A stretch of DNA of 64,000 nucleotides from Micractinium sp. NFX-FRZ (lineage: Eukaryota > Chlorophyta > Trebouxiophyceae > Chlorellales > Chlorellaceae): assembly GCA_029339195.1 (NCBI GenBank), contig JAPTJF010000366.1:1-64000 (forward strand), given 5' to 3'. A program made the position numbers and the translations under genes. The notes under the pieces are model-generated. The model did no database searches and had not been told where the DNA came from. It worked only from the letters and a program-made list of their open reading frames with translations. Shown here piece after piece: positions 35,182-45,143 of the stretch (position 1 is the stretch's first letter; each line of letters begins with the position of its first letter).

Positions 35182-35427
35182 CTACGCGGCAGCTGCACCC
35201 ACGGCGGCGGGTGGCGGGAGAGGCTCATGCGCCGCTGCTGCTGCACCCCCTCCCGCGCCCTGCCGCCGCTGCTGCCGCCCCTGGCTCTCGGGCGGCTGGC
35301 CAGAGGTGGCCGCCCGCTTCTCGAGGATGTGGGCGATGACCCAATGGATGGTGTTTCTGCTGAAAAATACGTTCTTGGAGCCGTTTGCAATCCGTTCTAG
35401 GGAGTACTCGAGAAGCGCGTCTGTCAT
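35182..35427 (-). CDS. Small hypothetical protein (81 residues), doubtful
   Basis: Minus-strand ORF from ATG at 35427. Its first 45 residues have balanced composition (MTDALLEYSLERIANGSKNV, then FFSRNTIHWVIAHILEKRA), unlike the biased shadow frames nearby. The rest is Gly/Ala/Gln/Pro-rich. An amphipathic helix around IHWVIAHILEKR is likely. The gene would converge on the LRR kinase and share a 358-bp divergent upstream region with transporter copy B. I do not recognise a family. It may also be an exon of a longer gene with unseen upstream exons. Confidence 0.4.
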   Translation of the reverse strand: MTDALLEYSLERIANGSKNVFFSRNTIHWVIAHILEKRAATSGQPPESQGRQQRRQGAGGGAAAAAHEPLPPPAAVGAAAA

Positions 35428-35785
35428 ATTCGAAAATGACAGCGGTGGCAGGGCGCGGGAGGGGGTGAAAATGAGCCTTAGGCCTGCAAATGCAAGGGGT
35501 GTGCAAGGACACGGGCCGATGGGTGCTTGAAGAGAGAGGGCGCCGGATGCCCCACGTGCACGGTGCCACATCGGCATGCAACACATGCAGGGGTGGAAAG
35601 GAGCGAAGACGGGGTTGGTCACTTTGCAGGTGTGTGCATGTGCAACTACTTCGCTCTGCGTCCAGCCCAGGCCGCTTTATGCACAAATCGCCCGGTGTAC
35701 AACTGCTGCGCGGGACCCTGTTCAGCGCTGCACGGCGCTGACCTACTTCCGCCCTCGCCTCAGCCGGGTCCTTATCACAGCAACC
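35428..35785. promoter_or_regulatory. Upstream region of transporter copy B
   Basis: Presumed promoter and 5' UTR of copy B, possibly shared with the small minus ORF. It shows no evident similarity to the region upstream of copy A (9139 onward), so the two paralogues may be regulated differently. Confidence 0.45.
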
Positions 35786-38700
35786 ATGGCGAGGACTGCC
35801 CCGAGCGGCAGACCGGCCTGGCTCGGGTCCAAGCAGGCGCGCCGCATAGGCGTGTTGGTCACTTTCGGTCTGGGGGTGAGCGGACGACCCGTGCTTTATG
35901 ATGTAGCCGCCTGCAGAGCGTGGTGCCAGCGCTGCCGCCGCCGCCGCCCGCTCGGCTCCCCGCAAGCGGCACAACAGTTGCGGGTCACACCTGCGCTACG
36001 CTTTGCAGAGGCAGCGCATGCACGCCTGAATGTGCTCAGACGTGCTGCTGGAGCACCAGCACCCCAGACCCCACACTCCAGTGCCAAACACCCAGCACCC
36101 ACCCTGCCTGATCCCATGCGCAGGTCCTGCTCATGGTCCTCCCAGCAGAGCTGATCAGCTGGTCTGCGCCGGAGAAGCCTGAAGTAAACCTGAGGACCAC
36201 TTTCGCAGATTTGGCACCCCAGGGCTGGATCAGCCTGGCCACGATCGGCTTGGGCTTCTTGCTGATGGTGTTTGACCTGGTGGGAGGTGGGTGCTGGGCT
36301 GGGGGCGGGCTGCACCTGGAGGGTCGTGAAAGGTCGGTGGGGATGGTGGGGGTGGGGGGGGGGTGCAGCTGAACGAGTCAATAAATTGAAAGCCCCTGCA
36401 GCCAGACGCGTGAACTGCATTGGATGCTGGTGGGTAAGTGGGTGCTGGGGGCCGCCGCACGACGTGATGAAGAGTGGGTGCTTGGCGGGGGGGGCGGAAG
36501 GTATGTGCCGGCGTGCGGGGTGCAGTCCTGCTTTTAGTGCTCGGTGTGTTGGGAGCTGGGTTCGTGGAGGGGGCCTGCATCTCGGCATGCGGCATGCTGG
36601 AAGGTGGGTGCTGGGAACGGACTGCAGCGGAACTCAGGTGGAAGCTGGGTGCTGGGTGGGAGGCTGTACTGTGCATTGCCACGGGAGGTGGGTGCTGGGC
36701 ACGGCATGCAGCACGGTGTGGTGGGAGGTGGGTGCTGGGCAGGGAGCTGCTGTGCGGCACGTTCCCTGCCAGTAAGTGCCTCCCAGCCCTGCAACGTTCG
36801 GTAGTATAGAAAAGTGCCGCCGCCAGCAGCAGCCCTCAAACACCTGTTCACGCCCTGGCGTCCTCCTGACATTGGCCTCAACATTGCGCTGTGCATGCTG
36901 TGCAGCCGACCTGGTCATGAACATGGTGCTCGTACTTTTGGTGGTGCTCAAGGTGGTCAGCATCAAAAGCGCACTTGTCGGCTTCTCCAGCCCTGGACTG
37001 CTGACTGTCGTGGGTGCGTGATGAGCAGGGCGGGGGGCAGGTTGTTGCGGCTGGTGCGGTAGTGATTACCCACCCGCGCATGCATGCATGTGCGCATGCA
37101 TGCTTGGGCAGTGCTGAGAGCTGCAGCTGCTGGGTAGCGACGCATCAAACCAGCCACTCAGTCAGCCCAGCAGCGATAGTGACGCTGCCTGGTGTTCCCA
37201 TTACCTGAAGCCCAGCCCTCCCACTCGTCTGCCCTTGTCTCCTTGTCCGCCCCCCTGCTCCCTGCAGTGCTGTTCATGGTGGCACAAGGCATCACCTCCA
37301 CGGGGGGTGCAGGTATGCCTCGCAGGGTGCATCATGCCCTCCGAGGGTGTCTGCTGCTACTGGAGGGGCAGGCAGGCACTGCCTGCTGCTGCTCACACCC
37401 CGTCTGCCGGCAGGGGAGCTGCACTGATGGTGCCCACTGCAGCTGCTGCTGCGGCGGCGGCTGTCTAAGCGCTGATGCTTTTTCGCTGTCCCAAGTGCTT
37501 TCTCAGTCTCCAGCGAACGCGGGGGCCTGTTCCATCACACGTGACTGTGACATTGATTGATTGATTGATTGATTGATGCAATCCTCCCACCGCAGAATTC
37601 CTGATCACCAAGATGCTGGGAAAGCCACGTGATACCATGCTGGCTCAGGTATTGGTACTGCCGCCCCTTCTCCGTACCGCCGCCTATCCGCATGAGGCTT
37701 CGCTCATCAAGTAACGGCGCCAGTGCTCTGCTGCCGCCTGCCCAGCCCGCTATCTGCCCCACCCACTGCTGCCTCCCTCCTTCTGCTGCACTGGAGGCCC
37801 CACACCACCCAAGTGTTGCTGCTGCTACACTGCTGCTGATGCACACCCTTGCATTTCAAACCTTACCCCCCCACACCTCTGCTCCCACACCTCCTCCTGC
37901 AGGTCCGCATTTGTTTGGTGGGTGGCCTTATTTCGAGCTTTGTGAACGACACGCCAGTTTTCTGCATCATGCTCCCAATCATCATGAGCTGGGCCTCCAA
38001 GGCGCGCCTGCCCATCCGCCAGCTGCTCATCCCGCTCTCCTACTGCTGCCTGCTGGGAGGAATGAACACCGCAATTGGTGCGCGCGAGTCAGTGGGTGCC
38101 TGTGAGGGAAGGGTGGCGCTGCAAGGCCCCCTTGGGGCTACAGCTTCCCACCTCCCTCTGCCTGCCTGCCTGCGTCCTGAACACCGCCATCTCTGCGTGC
38201 CCATGCGGGGGAGGGTGCTGCTGCAAAGGAGCTTGACGTTGGCTGGTGGGCGGGCGGCTCCCAGACGACTCCTCGTGCACCTTCCTCAAGTGCTTGGTAT
38301 GCATACACGGCACCGTGCGATGTCGTGCGATTGGGCCGCCGCGGTCACTCAACATAGGGCAGCCACTCAGCGCGTAATGTGTATACAGGTGTACTACATA
38401 GTATGGTCATGCCTTCCTGCCACCTCACACCACGCAGGGACATCCTCCAACCTGGTTGTCACCGGCGCCTTTGACACACGCATCCTGGACCCCAAGAGGT
38501 GAGCCCCGATGTCTCCTTGCTCCGCTGGCAGGCCCGCCCTGGGAGCGCTGTGCTGCGCTGTGCTGCCTCATTCTTGTGCTGCCAGCCCCGCCCTGAGAAC
38601 GCTGCGCTGGCCCCCGCCTCTGCTGGGGGGGCCGCCCCGCCCAGCCGGACCGCAGCTCGGCCCAGGCCTGCCACCCGCCAGCGGTTGACCGCCCCCGTGC

Positions 38701-41700
38701 CGGACCTCGCTCACGTTCCCTCCCTGTACTGTGCCTGCCCTGCCTGCCCTGCCTGCCCTGCCTGCCTGCAGCGAGTACTACCAGGCCGGCCTCAAGTCCA
38801 TCCAGCTCTTTGGCGTCACGCCCTACGGTGAGCGGGGCAGGCGGGGTGGGCAGGGTGAGCAGTGAGCGGGGTGGGCGGGGCGGGCCCCTCGGGGCTAGGC
38901 GCAGCACATCAGGTTGTGCGGGTGTGGAGCGGGGCGGGGCCCACACATATAGGTGCAGAGATACAACTGGTGCATTGAAAGGCCCTCCCACCCAGCCTGC
39001 CCCCTCTCTCAGTTGACCATTCCTGCCCTGCCCCCTGCCTGCCCCTGCCCCTGCAGGTGTGCCGAATACATTTTGGGGCATTGTCTACATTGTTCTTACC
39101 GCCCCCTTCCTGCTGACGGGCGGGTCGGGCTCCAAAGTGTATAAGAACATGGCGCGCGCCTTCAAGCGCTTCAAGGACGAGGACGGGAGCGGCGGCATGG
39201 TGTCTGAGCAGGGCGCCGACTTCTTCTTGGGCCTGCTCGTCTCCCACAACTCACCCGTGGTGGGGCGCAGCATCGAGGACGCCGGTGGGTTGACTGCACC
39301 ACACCCTTTGCTTCTTCCACTTTGGTCCCATTCTGCCGGGACTGCTCGCCCCCCACCACTCACACGTGGTGGGGTGCAGCCCCCAGGATTTGTGTTGGGG
39401 TGGGCGGGTGCGCTGGGCAGCCTTGCGCAGTTCGACATGACATGTGCGGAGGCAGGGGTGCAGGCGGGCGTGTTGAGAGGGCAGCGCAGCACGGCCGGGC
39501 GCATGTGCAGCTGTGCACAGCACCACTCGGTGCTCTGCAAAGTGAGCGACTGCCCAAGCCGGCCTCGGCAGCAGCACTATTTGTTCACAGCCGACACAAT
39601 GCCTTGCCTGCAGGCCTGCGCAACCTGAGCGGCCAGTACGTGACGTCTGTGCGCCGCGCCAGCCAGCTGGTGCACGCTGTGGGCCCCGAGTTTGTGCTTG
39701 CGGCCGGAGACGTCCTCTACCTGTCGGGTGCGCGCCTCTGCTCTGCTCTGTCCTGGCTGGTGCGTGCTGTTTGGCCACAAGAGCGTGCCGGCTGCCTGTC
39801 AGGTGGCTTGACAGCCGCCCGTTCCATGTCCCGGTGTGCACGCTTGCCCACCTGCGGTGCCCGTGCCATGCTTCACAACGCCCGCCGTCCTGGCACTGGC
39901 AGCCGCAACAGCCCCGCCGCAAACTGCTGCTTGCCCACCCCCTCCCTCCCCCTGCCCCACCACCCGCACTGGCAGGCATCCCCGACGGCACCGACAAGTT
40001 CACCCAGCTGGGCCTGGTGCCCTACTCTGACGCCCTGGAGCAGGTGGACGAAACCGAGGTGCCCGGCCTATCCTCCACCTTTGGCGTCTCCTCCATCTCC
40101 GGTGGGTGGGGTGCCGGCGGGTGGGTGGTTGGGTGGGTGGGCGTGTCATCTTTCTCTGCTGGGCGGGGTCTTGTATATCTGTCCCTGCCTGCACGTGCGC
40201 TAGATGGCTGGCCTGGGCTGCCCTGGGAGTGTCGCAAACCGGGACAAGCCCCTGGCCTGAGCAGCACGCAGCGCCCACACTCTTCACACTCACACGCTCG
40301 CGAGTGGCACTGACATGTGCCGCCTATCCCACCACTGCCCCGCCTCCTGCAGTGCCCAAGGTGGGCCCACTGGGAGGCAAGGCCGCCTCACGCACCGACT
40401 CCTCCACTGAAGGCGGGGTGGGCTCTGCACCCGAGCTAGTGGAGGCCGTCATCAAGAAGGGTGCGCCCGCTCATCTTCTGCTGTTCTGTCGCACACCGCC
40501 TGCCCTCCATCTGCCTGCCTGGCCTCCCACCCGTCGGGTGGGTACTTGCTGCATACGCCTGAACCTTGCCCCCCATCCTCAGGCTCCGACATTGTGGGGA
40601 GGAGCATCCGCGTGGCCGCCTTCCGCGGCCGCTTCCACGCCGCTGTCGTGGCCATCAAGCGCAACGGCATGCCGCTCAACTGGACGGGGCCCCACATTGG
40701 GGATGAGGTGCTGCATGTGAGCGGGGCTAGATCCTGGGCTGTGCGGCCTTTTTGGCTGGGCAGTGATGGCGCCAGCTCATCCTCCCGCTGCACTGCGCAC
40801 CAACGCCTGTCCTTTGGTGTTTTGCCCACCACGTGCCCGCTCAGCCCGCATCTGAACGTGCGACCAGTACCGCCCTCCCCTCTCCCCATGTCCTCCGCTC
40901 CCTGCCAGGCTGGCGACCACATGCTGCTGGATGTGGCCCCCCAGTTCTGGACCTCCTCGGACGTCAACTCGGCATTCACCGACATCACCAAGGGGGGCCA
41001 GGTGAAGGGAGGGGAGGGTGAAGGGCGCATGGTTCCTCACTGGCGTGCCCGGCTTGCCTCCCCCACCCCCACCTCCTGGCCCATGCACTGCTGCACGACA
41101 GCACGCACAATGAGGTGTCTGGGGGACGCCTCCTATCCATCTCACCTCACCAATCCCTGCACCGCCCCCTGTAATCACCGTCCGCCTTGTTGTTGTCACC
41201 CCCGCAGGTGCGCAGCTTCAACGAGTTCCTGGTTGGCATGCGGGTGGGCAAGGCGCTTGCCGGCAAGACGGTGGCCAAGGCGGGCCTGCGCCAGCTGCCC
41301 AACGCCTTCCTGGCCTCAATTGACCGGGGGGCGGGCTTCATCACCATCCACGCCGTGTCGCCCGACGAAATCCTGGAGGAGGGGGACACCCTGTGGTTTG
41401 CAGGTGACGATGGGGTGTGTGGGTGCGGGGGTGGGGGTTGGGACACCTGGCTGCATGTGGGCTGCCTGGCAGGCGGTGTTGCTGTGCTGCCCGATGAGCA
41501 TCCAGCAGGAGGGCAGCACACTGTTGTTTGCTGGTCAGCGGAGAGGAAGGCATAGGCTTCGGCGTGTGCTGGAGTGTGCAGGGGGGGAGAGAGTGTTCCC
41601 TGCTGGGCTAGCCAACTGGGCATCCCGCTCGCTCCCCCTGGCCGGCCACGTGCTCACCCCCTGCCCCGCTCTCCCTTCCTTCCCGCCCCCTGCCCCCTGC

Positions 41701-44251
41701 CCGCAGGCAACGCCACCAGCGTGCGCTTCATCCGCAACACGCCAGGGCTTCCACCCCTGGCTGAGAAGCAGGCCTCCAAGCTGCGGGAGACGCCCATCAT
41801 TGAGCGGCGGCTGGTGCAGGCCATCGTGGCGCAGTCCTCCCCCCTGGCAGGTGAGGCAGGAGGGGCGAGCGGCTAGTTTCCACCAGCTGGGCCTGGGGTG
41901 GAGAGCACCAGAGAAGGGGGCCTGCAAGCGGCGGGAAGCATTCAAGCGCAGAAGCTCATCACGCACTCGCACGAGTTTCATCTGTGTCACACATTTCCCT
42001 CTCCTCCCTCCCCTGCAGGCAAGACGATCAAGGATGTGCGCTTCCGTGAGCAGTTCAACGCGGCCGTGGTGGCGGTGGCGCGCAAGGGGGAGCGCATCCG
42101 CGCCAAGCCCGGCGACATCCGGGTGCAGGCGGGGGACATCCTGCTGCTGGACACGGGGGCAGCCTTTGCGCAGCAGAATAAGGTGAGGCAAGGAGGGAGG
42201 CGGGGGGGGTAAGAGCGAGCATTGCCAGGGGTGATACGAGGGAGGCTCGGGCTGCTGGGCAGGGGGGGTGTTTTTGCAGGCAGAACAAGGTGAGGAAAGG
42301 AAGGTGTGATGTGAGGGGGGACAGGCAGCACGCGTTGGGTGGCAGGCGCAGCGGCATGATTCTTCCTCTCCGGCACTCAACTGTCAACTTGCCGGGCATG
42401 TCACCCTCCTTTTGCTTTGTTCATCTGTGTGTTCCTACAATCCATTCCGGTGCCCTGCCTTCTCTCCCTTGCAGGACTCCAAGCACTTTTCCGTCATCAT
42501 CGAAATGGCCGACACCAACCCGCCCCGCTACCTGCACACCGCCATCGCCATCGCCTCCATCGCCACCGCATTCATCCTCTACGCACTCGAAGTCCTGGAC
42601 ATCCTGCCGGGCGCCGCCATCGTGGTGGCCATCATGCTGCTGACGGGCTGCATGAGCCCCGAGCAGGCGCGCAAGGCCATCCGCTGGGACGTCTACCTCA
42701 TGATTGCCGGCTCCTTTGGCGTCAGTGCCGCGCTGGAGCAGTCGGGTGGCGCCGCCGCCATCGCTAACGTCATCGTCGACATCGGCAAAACCGCCGGCGG
42801 CGGTGAGTTGAGGCTACGAAGCAATGAAGCTAGCATGCGGGGGTGTGGTGGAGTGGGTGGAGTAGAGTGGGGTTGACAGCAGCCATGTGCCCTTCATGGG
42901 GCACATGGCTAGCTGCTGCTTGCGGTATTGCGTTTTGCGTCCGGCCACTTCATTCACCCTGCCCGTGCTGTCTCTCGCTTTCTCCTCCCCCTTGCTGCAG
43001 GCAACTTCACCATTGCCGCCGTCTATGTGGCCACCACCCTGCTGAGCCAGATCATTGCCAACAACTCTGCCGCTGCCCTCATGTTCCCCATCGCCGCCAC
43101 CATCTCCAAGAACGACAATGTGGATGTGAGTAACGGGGCGCGATATGTCACCTCCGGGGCCTAACCTGTGGGGGCGGGTGGCACATTGTGGGCGCCTCAA
43201 GGGCGCTCAAAGTCAGGACGAGCTTACTGGCTGTGGGTGGCGGCTGCACAACCCAGAGGTGCTCTCCATCCTGCGGCTGCCTGCCGCGGCCACGTCTCTG
43301 TATGCACTGGATGGATTGCGTGCTAGGCCTGCTGGGCCTGCCTCCATCTGACCCCCCTGCGTCCCGCCCTTGCTTCCCCTGCCCCCACAGATCTACCTCC
43401 TGTCCTACGCCATCATGCTGGGCGCATCCAGCGTGTTCATGAGCAGCTTCGGCTACCAGGTGCGTGCTGCGCTGTGCTGTGCTGTGCTGTGTCATGTTGC
43501 GCTGCACAGTGCGCGCCGTGCTGCGCTGCGCTGCGCTCTGCCTTGCTGCGCTGGATGGCACCGTGGTGTGATGTGTTTGCTCTGTTCTGCAGCGCTGTGC
43601 CTGGTGCCCGCTCCCCAGCCGGGCCTCAGCATGCGACCCGCCCTCCCCCGCTCCCCGCCCTCCACATCCCCCTCTGCTCATCCCTTCTTTCCCCGTGTCC
43701 CCTGATGCAGACCAACCTGATGGCACTGGCAGCAGGCGGCCACTCCTCCCGCGACTTCCTCAAGTTTGGCACCCCCATGCAAATCGTGCTGGTGCGTACT
43801 GGCAGCAGCATCAGCAGGGCCTGCCGACTTGCCGTGGGGAGGGCGCCGCGCGCAGCATGGCTGCCGGCTGCGCCAGGCAGCTCTCTGAGCAGTGGCTGGT
43901 GTCCCGCCGCCCTCCCTGCCTGCCTGCACCCGACGGCTGTCTCTGCTCTGCTGCCCTGCCTTGCTCTGCTGCTCCCTGTCCAGCCCTGCTTCCTCACCAC
44001 CCTCTGCCTGCGCACCACCTGCCCGCTTTCATGAGCACACCCCTGCACTCCCACTGTCCTCACCCTCCTACCCCCTGCAGGCCGTCGTCTCAGTGCTCTC
44101 CCTCATCCTGCACGACAGCTGGGGCCTGGTGTGGCTGGTGACCGGCCTGGTCAGCCTGGTGGTCATGGGCGCACCCCAGGTGGTGGAGAGCGTGGGATGG
44201 TGGCAGGCCCGGCGCGCCGAGGAGGAGGCTGGCGGCGACGGCAAGGCGTGA
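35786..44251 (+). CDS. SLC13/SAC1-SLT-like anion (sulfate) transporter with RCK_C (TrkA-C) domains, copy B
   Basis: Twenty-two exons close in phase (2832 bases, 943 residues): 35786-35875, 36124-36286, 36906-37013, 37268-37312, 37596-37648, 37903-38077, 38438-38498, 38772-38827, 39057-39284, 39614-39727, 39976-40101, 40353-40460, 40583-40716, 40909-41001, 41208-41403, 41707-41850, 42019-42182, 42475-42802, 43001-43125, 43391-43459, 43711-43791 and 44081-44251. The N-terminal transport half has VAQGITSTGG, SSFVNDTPVFCIMLPI and TSSNLVVTG. A long soluble middle holds TrkA-C-like repeats (SDIVGRSIRVAAFRGRFHAA, KTIKDVRFREQFNAAVVAVA). The C-terminal transport half has MIAGSFGVSAALEQSGGAAA and NNSAAALMFPIAATIS. 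The TrkA-C modules probably sense a ligand and gate transport. Copy B mirrors copy A but has an extra intron (37313-37595) and a shorter N-terminus. Confidence 0.88.
37551..37577. repeat. (TTGA)n microsatellite
   Basis: ATTGATTGATTGATTGATTG-type array in the copy-B-specific intron 4, close to the acceptor of exon 5. Confidence 0.85.
42268..42305 (+). repeat. Echo of the exon 17 end in intron 17 of transporter copy B
   Basis: GGCAGAACAAGGTGAGGAAA repeats the exon 17 end and donor (CAGCAGAATAAGGTGAGGCA, 42171 onward). Copy A has the equivalent on the minus strand (about 2897-2920), so this echo predates or was copied between the paralogues. Confidence 0.7.
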
Positions 44252-45139
44252 GGGCTACATCTGAGCTTGCCTGCCACTGCTGCTGGCTACAAACGTTCCA
44301 ACATTTCTGTTCATATAGCGCAGAATTTTTTCGTGCACTGATGGTCACCTGTAGCACTTGTTTTTATGCCTGCCTTGACCAGTTCTTGGGGCGCCGAGCC
44401 GCCCAACTCATCCGTGCATGTGTCCATCTTCGGCATGCTCGAATCCATCTATCCACCTGCTCGCCAGGAACTGCATCGGCAAGGGCCCGAGCGCATGCAG
44501 CTCCTGACCTGTAGTGTCCTGTTAAGGAGCACTGAGCCTATGCATTCAACTTTCAATGTTTAGCACTTCCTTGAATGACTGCATGTCTAACACTTCCTTA
44601 ACGAACTTAACCGCAGACAATTTCAACCTTTCCTTGAATGACTTATCACAAAAAACATCCCTGAATGACCGCAAACATTCAGGAAGCGGCGCACCTGGCG
44701 GCACGCTGCCACCGCTCAGCCCCCGTGCCCTCGACCATGTGTGTGTGTTCAGGAACTGCGCTCGTGCCAGTATGCATTCACCCCCCGCCACTGGGAAGCT
44801 GCACTGGTCTACTGTGCTTGAGTTTGGTTATAAGCAGTCAAGTAGGCAACAGGAGAGGCGCAAATATGAAAGAGCTGGCAGCGCCCTGCCGCCCGCTGCC
44901 GCCCGCGGGGCGTCCCGCCCCGCTCGCACCTTGAGAGCAAGATGCGGGCGCTGTGTTTGAGCTGTGCGTCGTCGATCACTCTTTGTAAATCTCGGTTGCC
45001 CTCCCTTCCCGACCCGTCCGAGTGCCCGTGCACCCTCCAAGCCAAGCCCCACGTTCTTGTCGTCATCAGCAGGCAGGTCGAGGCGCTCCCAACCTTCGCC
45101 TTGGGTTGCCGAGGCTTGCTCAATGGCGTGGCCGGCGCC
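44252..45139. other. Intergenic region with short repeats upstream of the WDR26-like gene
   Basis: 3' region of transporter copy B and promoter of the next gene. It is AT-richer than average. Between 44555 and 44690 three variants of TTCCTTGAATGACT occur with related AACACTTCCTT blocks. A TGTAA at 44985-44989 could be the transporter polyadenylation signal, but it lies 730 bases past the stop. Confidence 0.5.
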
Positions 45140-45143
45140 ATGA
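45123..45143 (+). promoter_or_regulatory. Six-codon upstream ORF overlapping the start codon
   Basis: ATGGCGTGGCCGGCGCCATG followed by A: the uORF stop TGA (45141-45143) overlaps the proposed main start ATG (45140-45142) as ATGA. This geometry would allow termination-reinitiation or dampen translation. Confidence 0.5.

Noticed and set aside
40546..42186. 546-codon plus-strand frame in transporter copy B
   Set aside because: Wrong frame through exons and introns. The correct frame gives TrkA-C-like sequence matching copy A exon by exon.
974..44251. Inverted repeat as a transposable element with terminal repeats
   Set aside because: The arms are complete intron-bearing transporter genes, and the loop holds ordinary host genes. 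No transposase or target-site duplication was seen.
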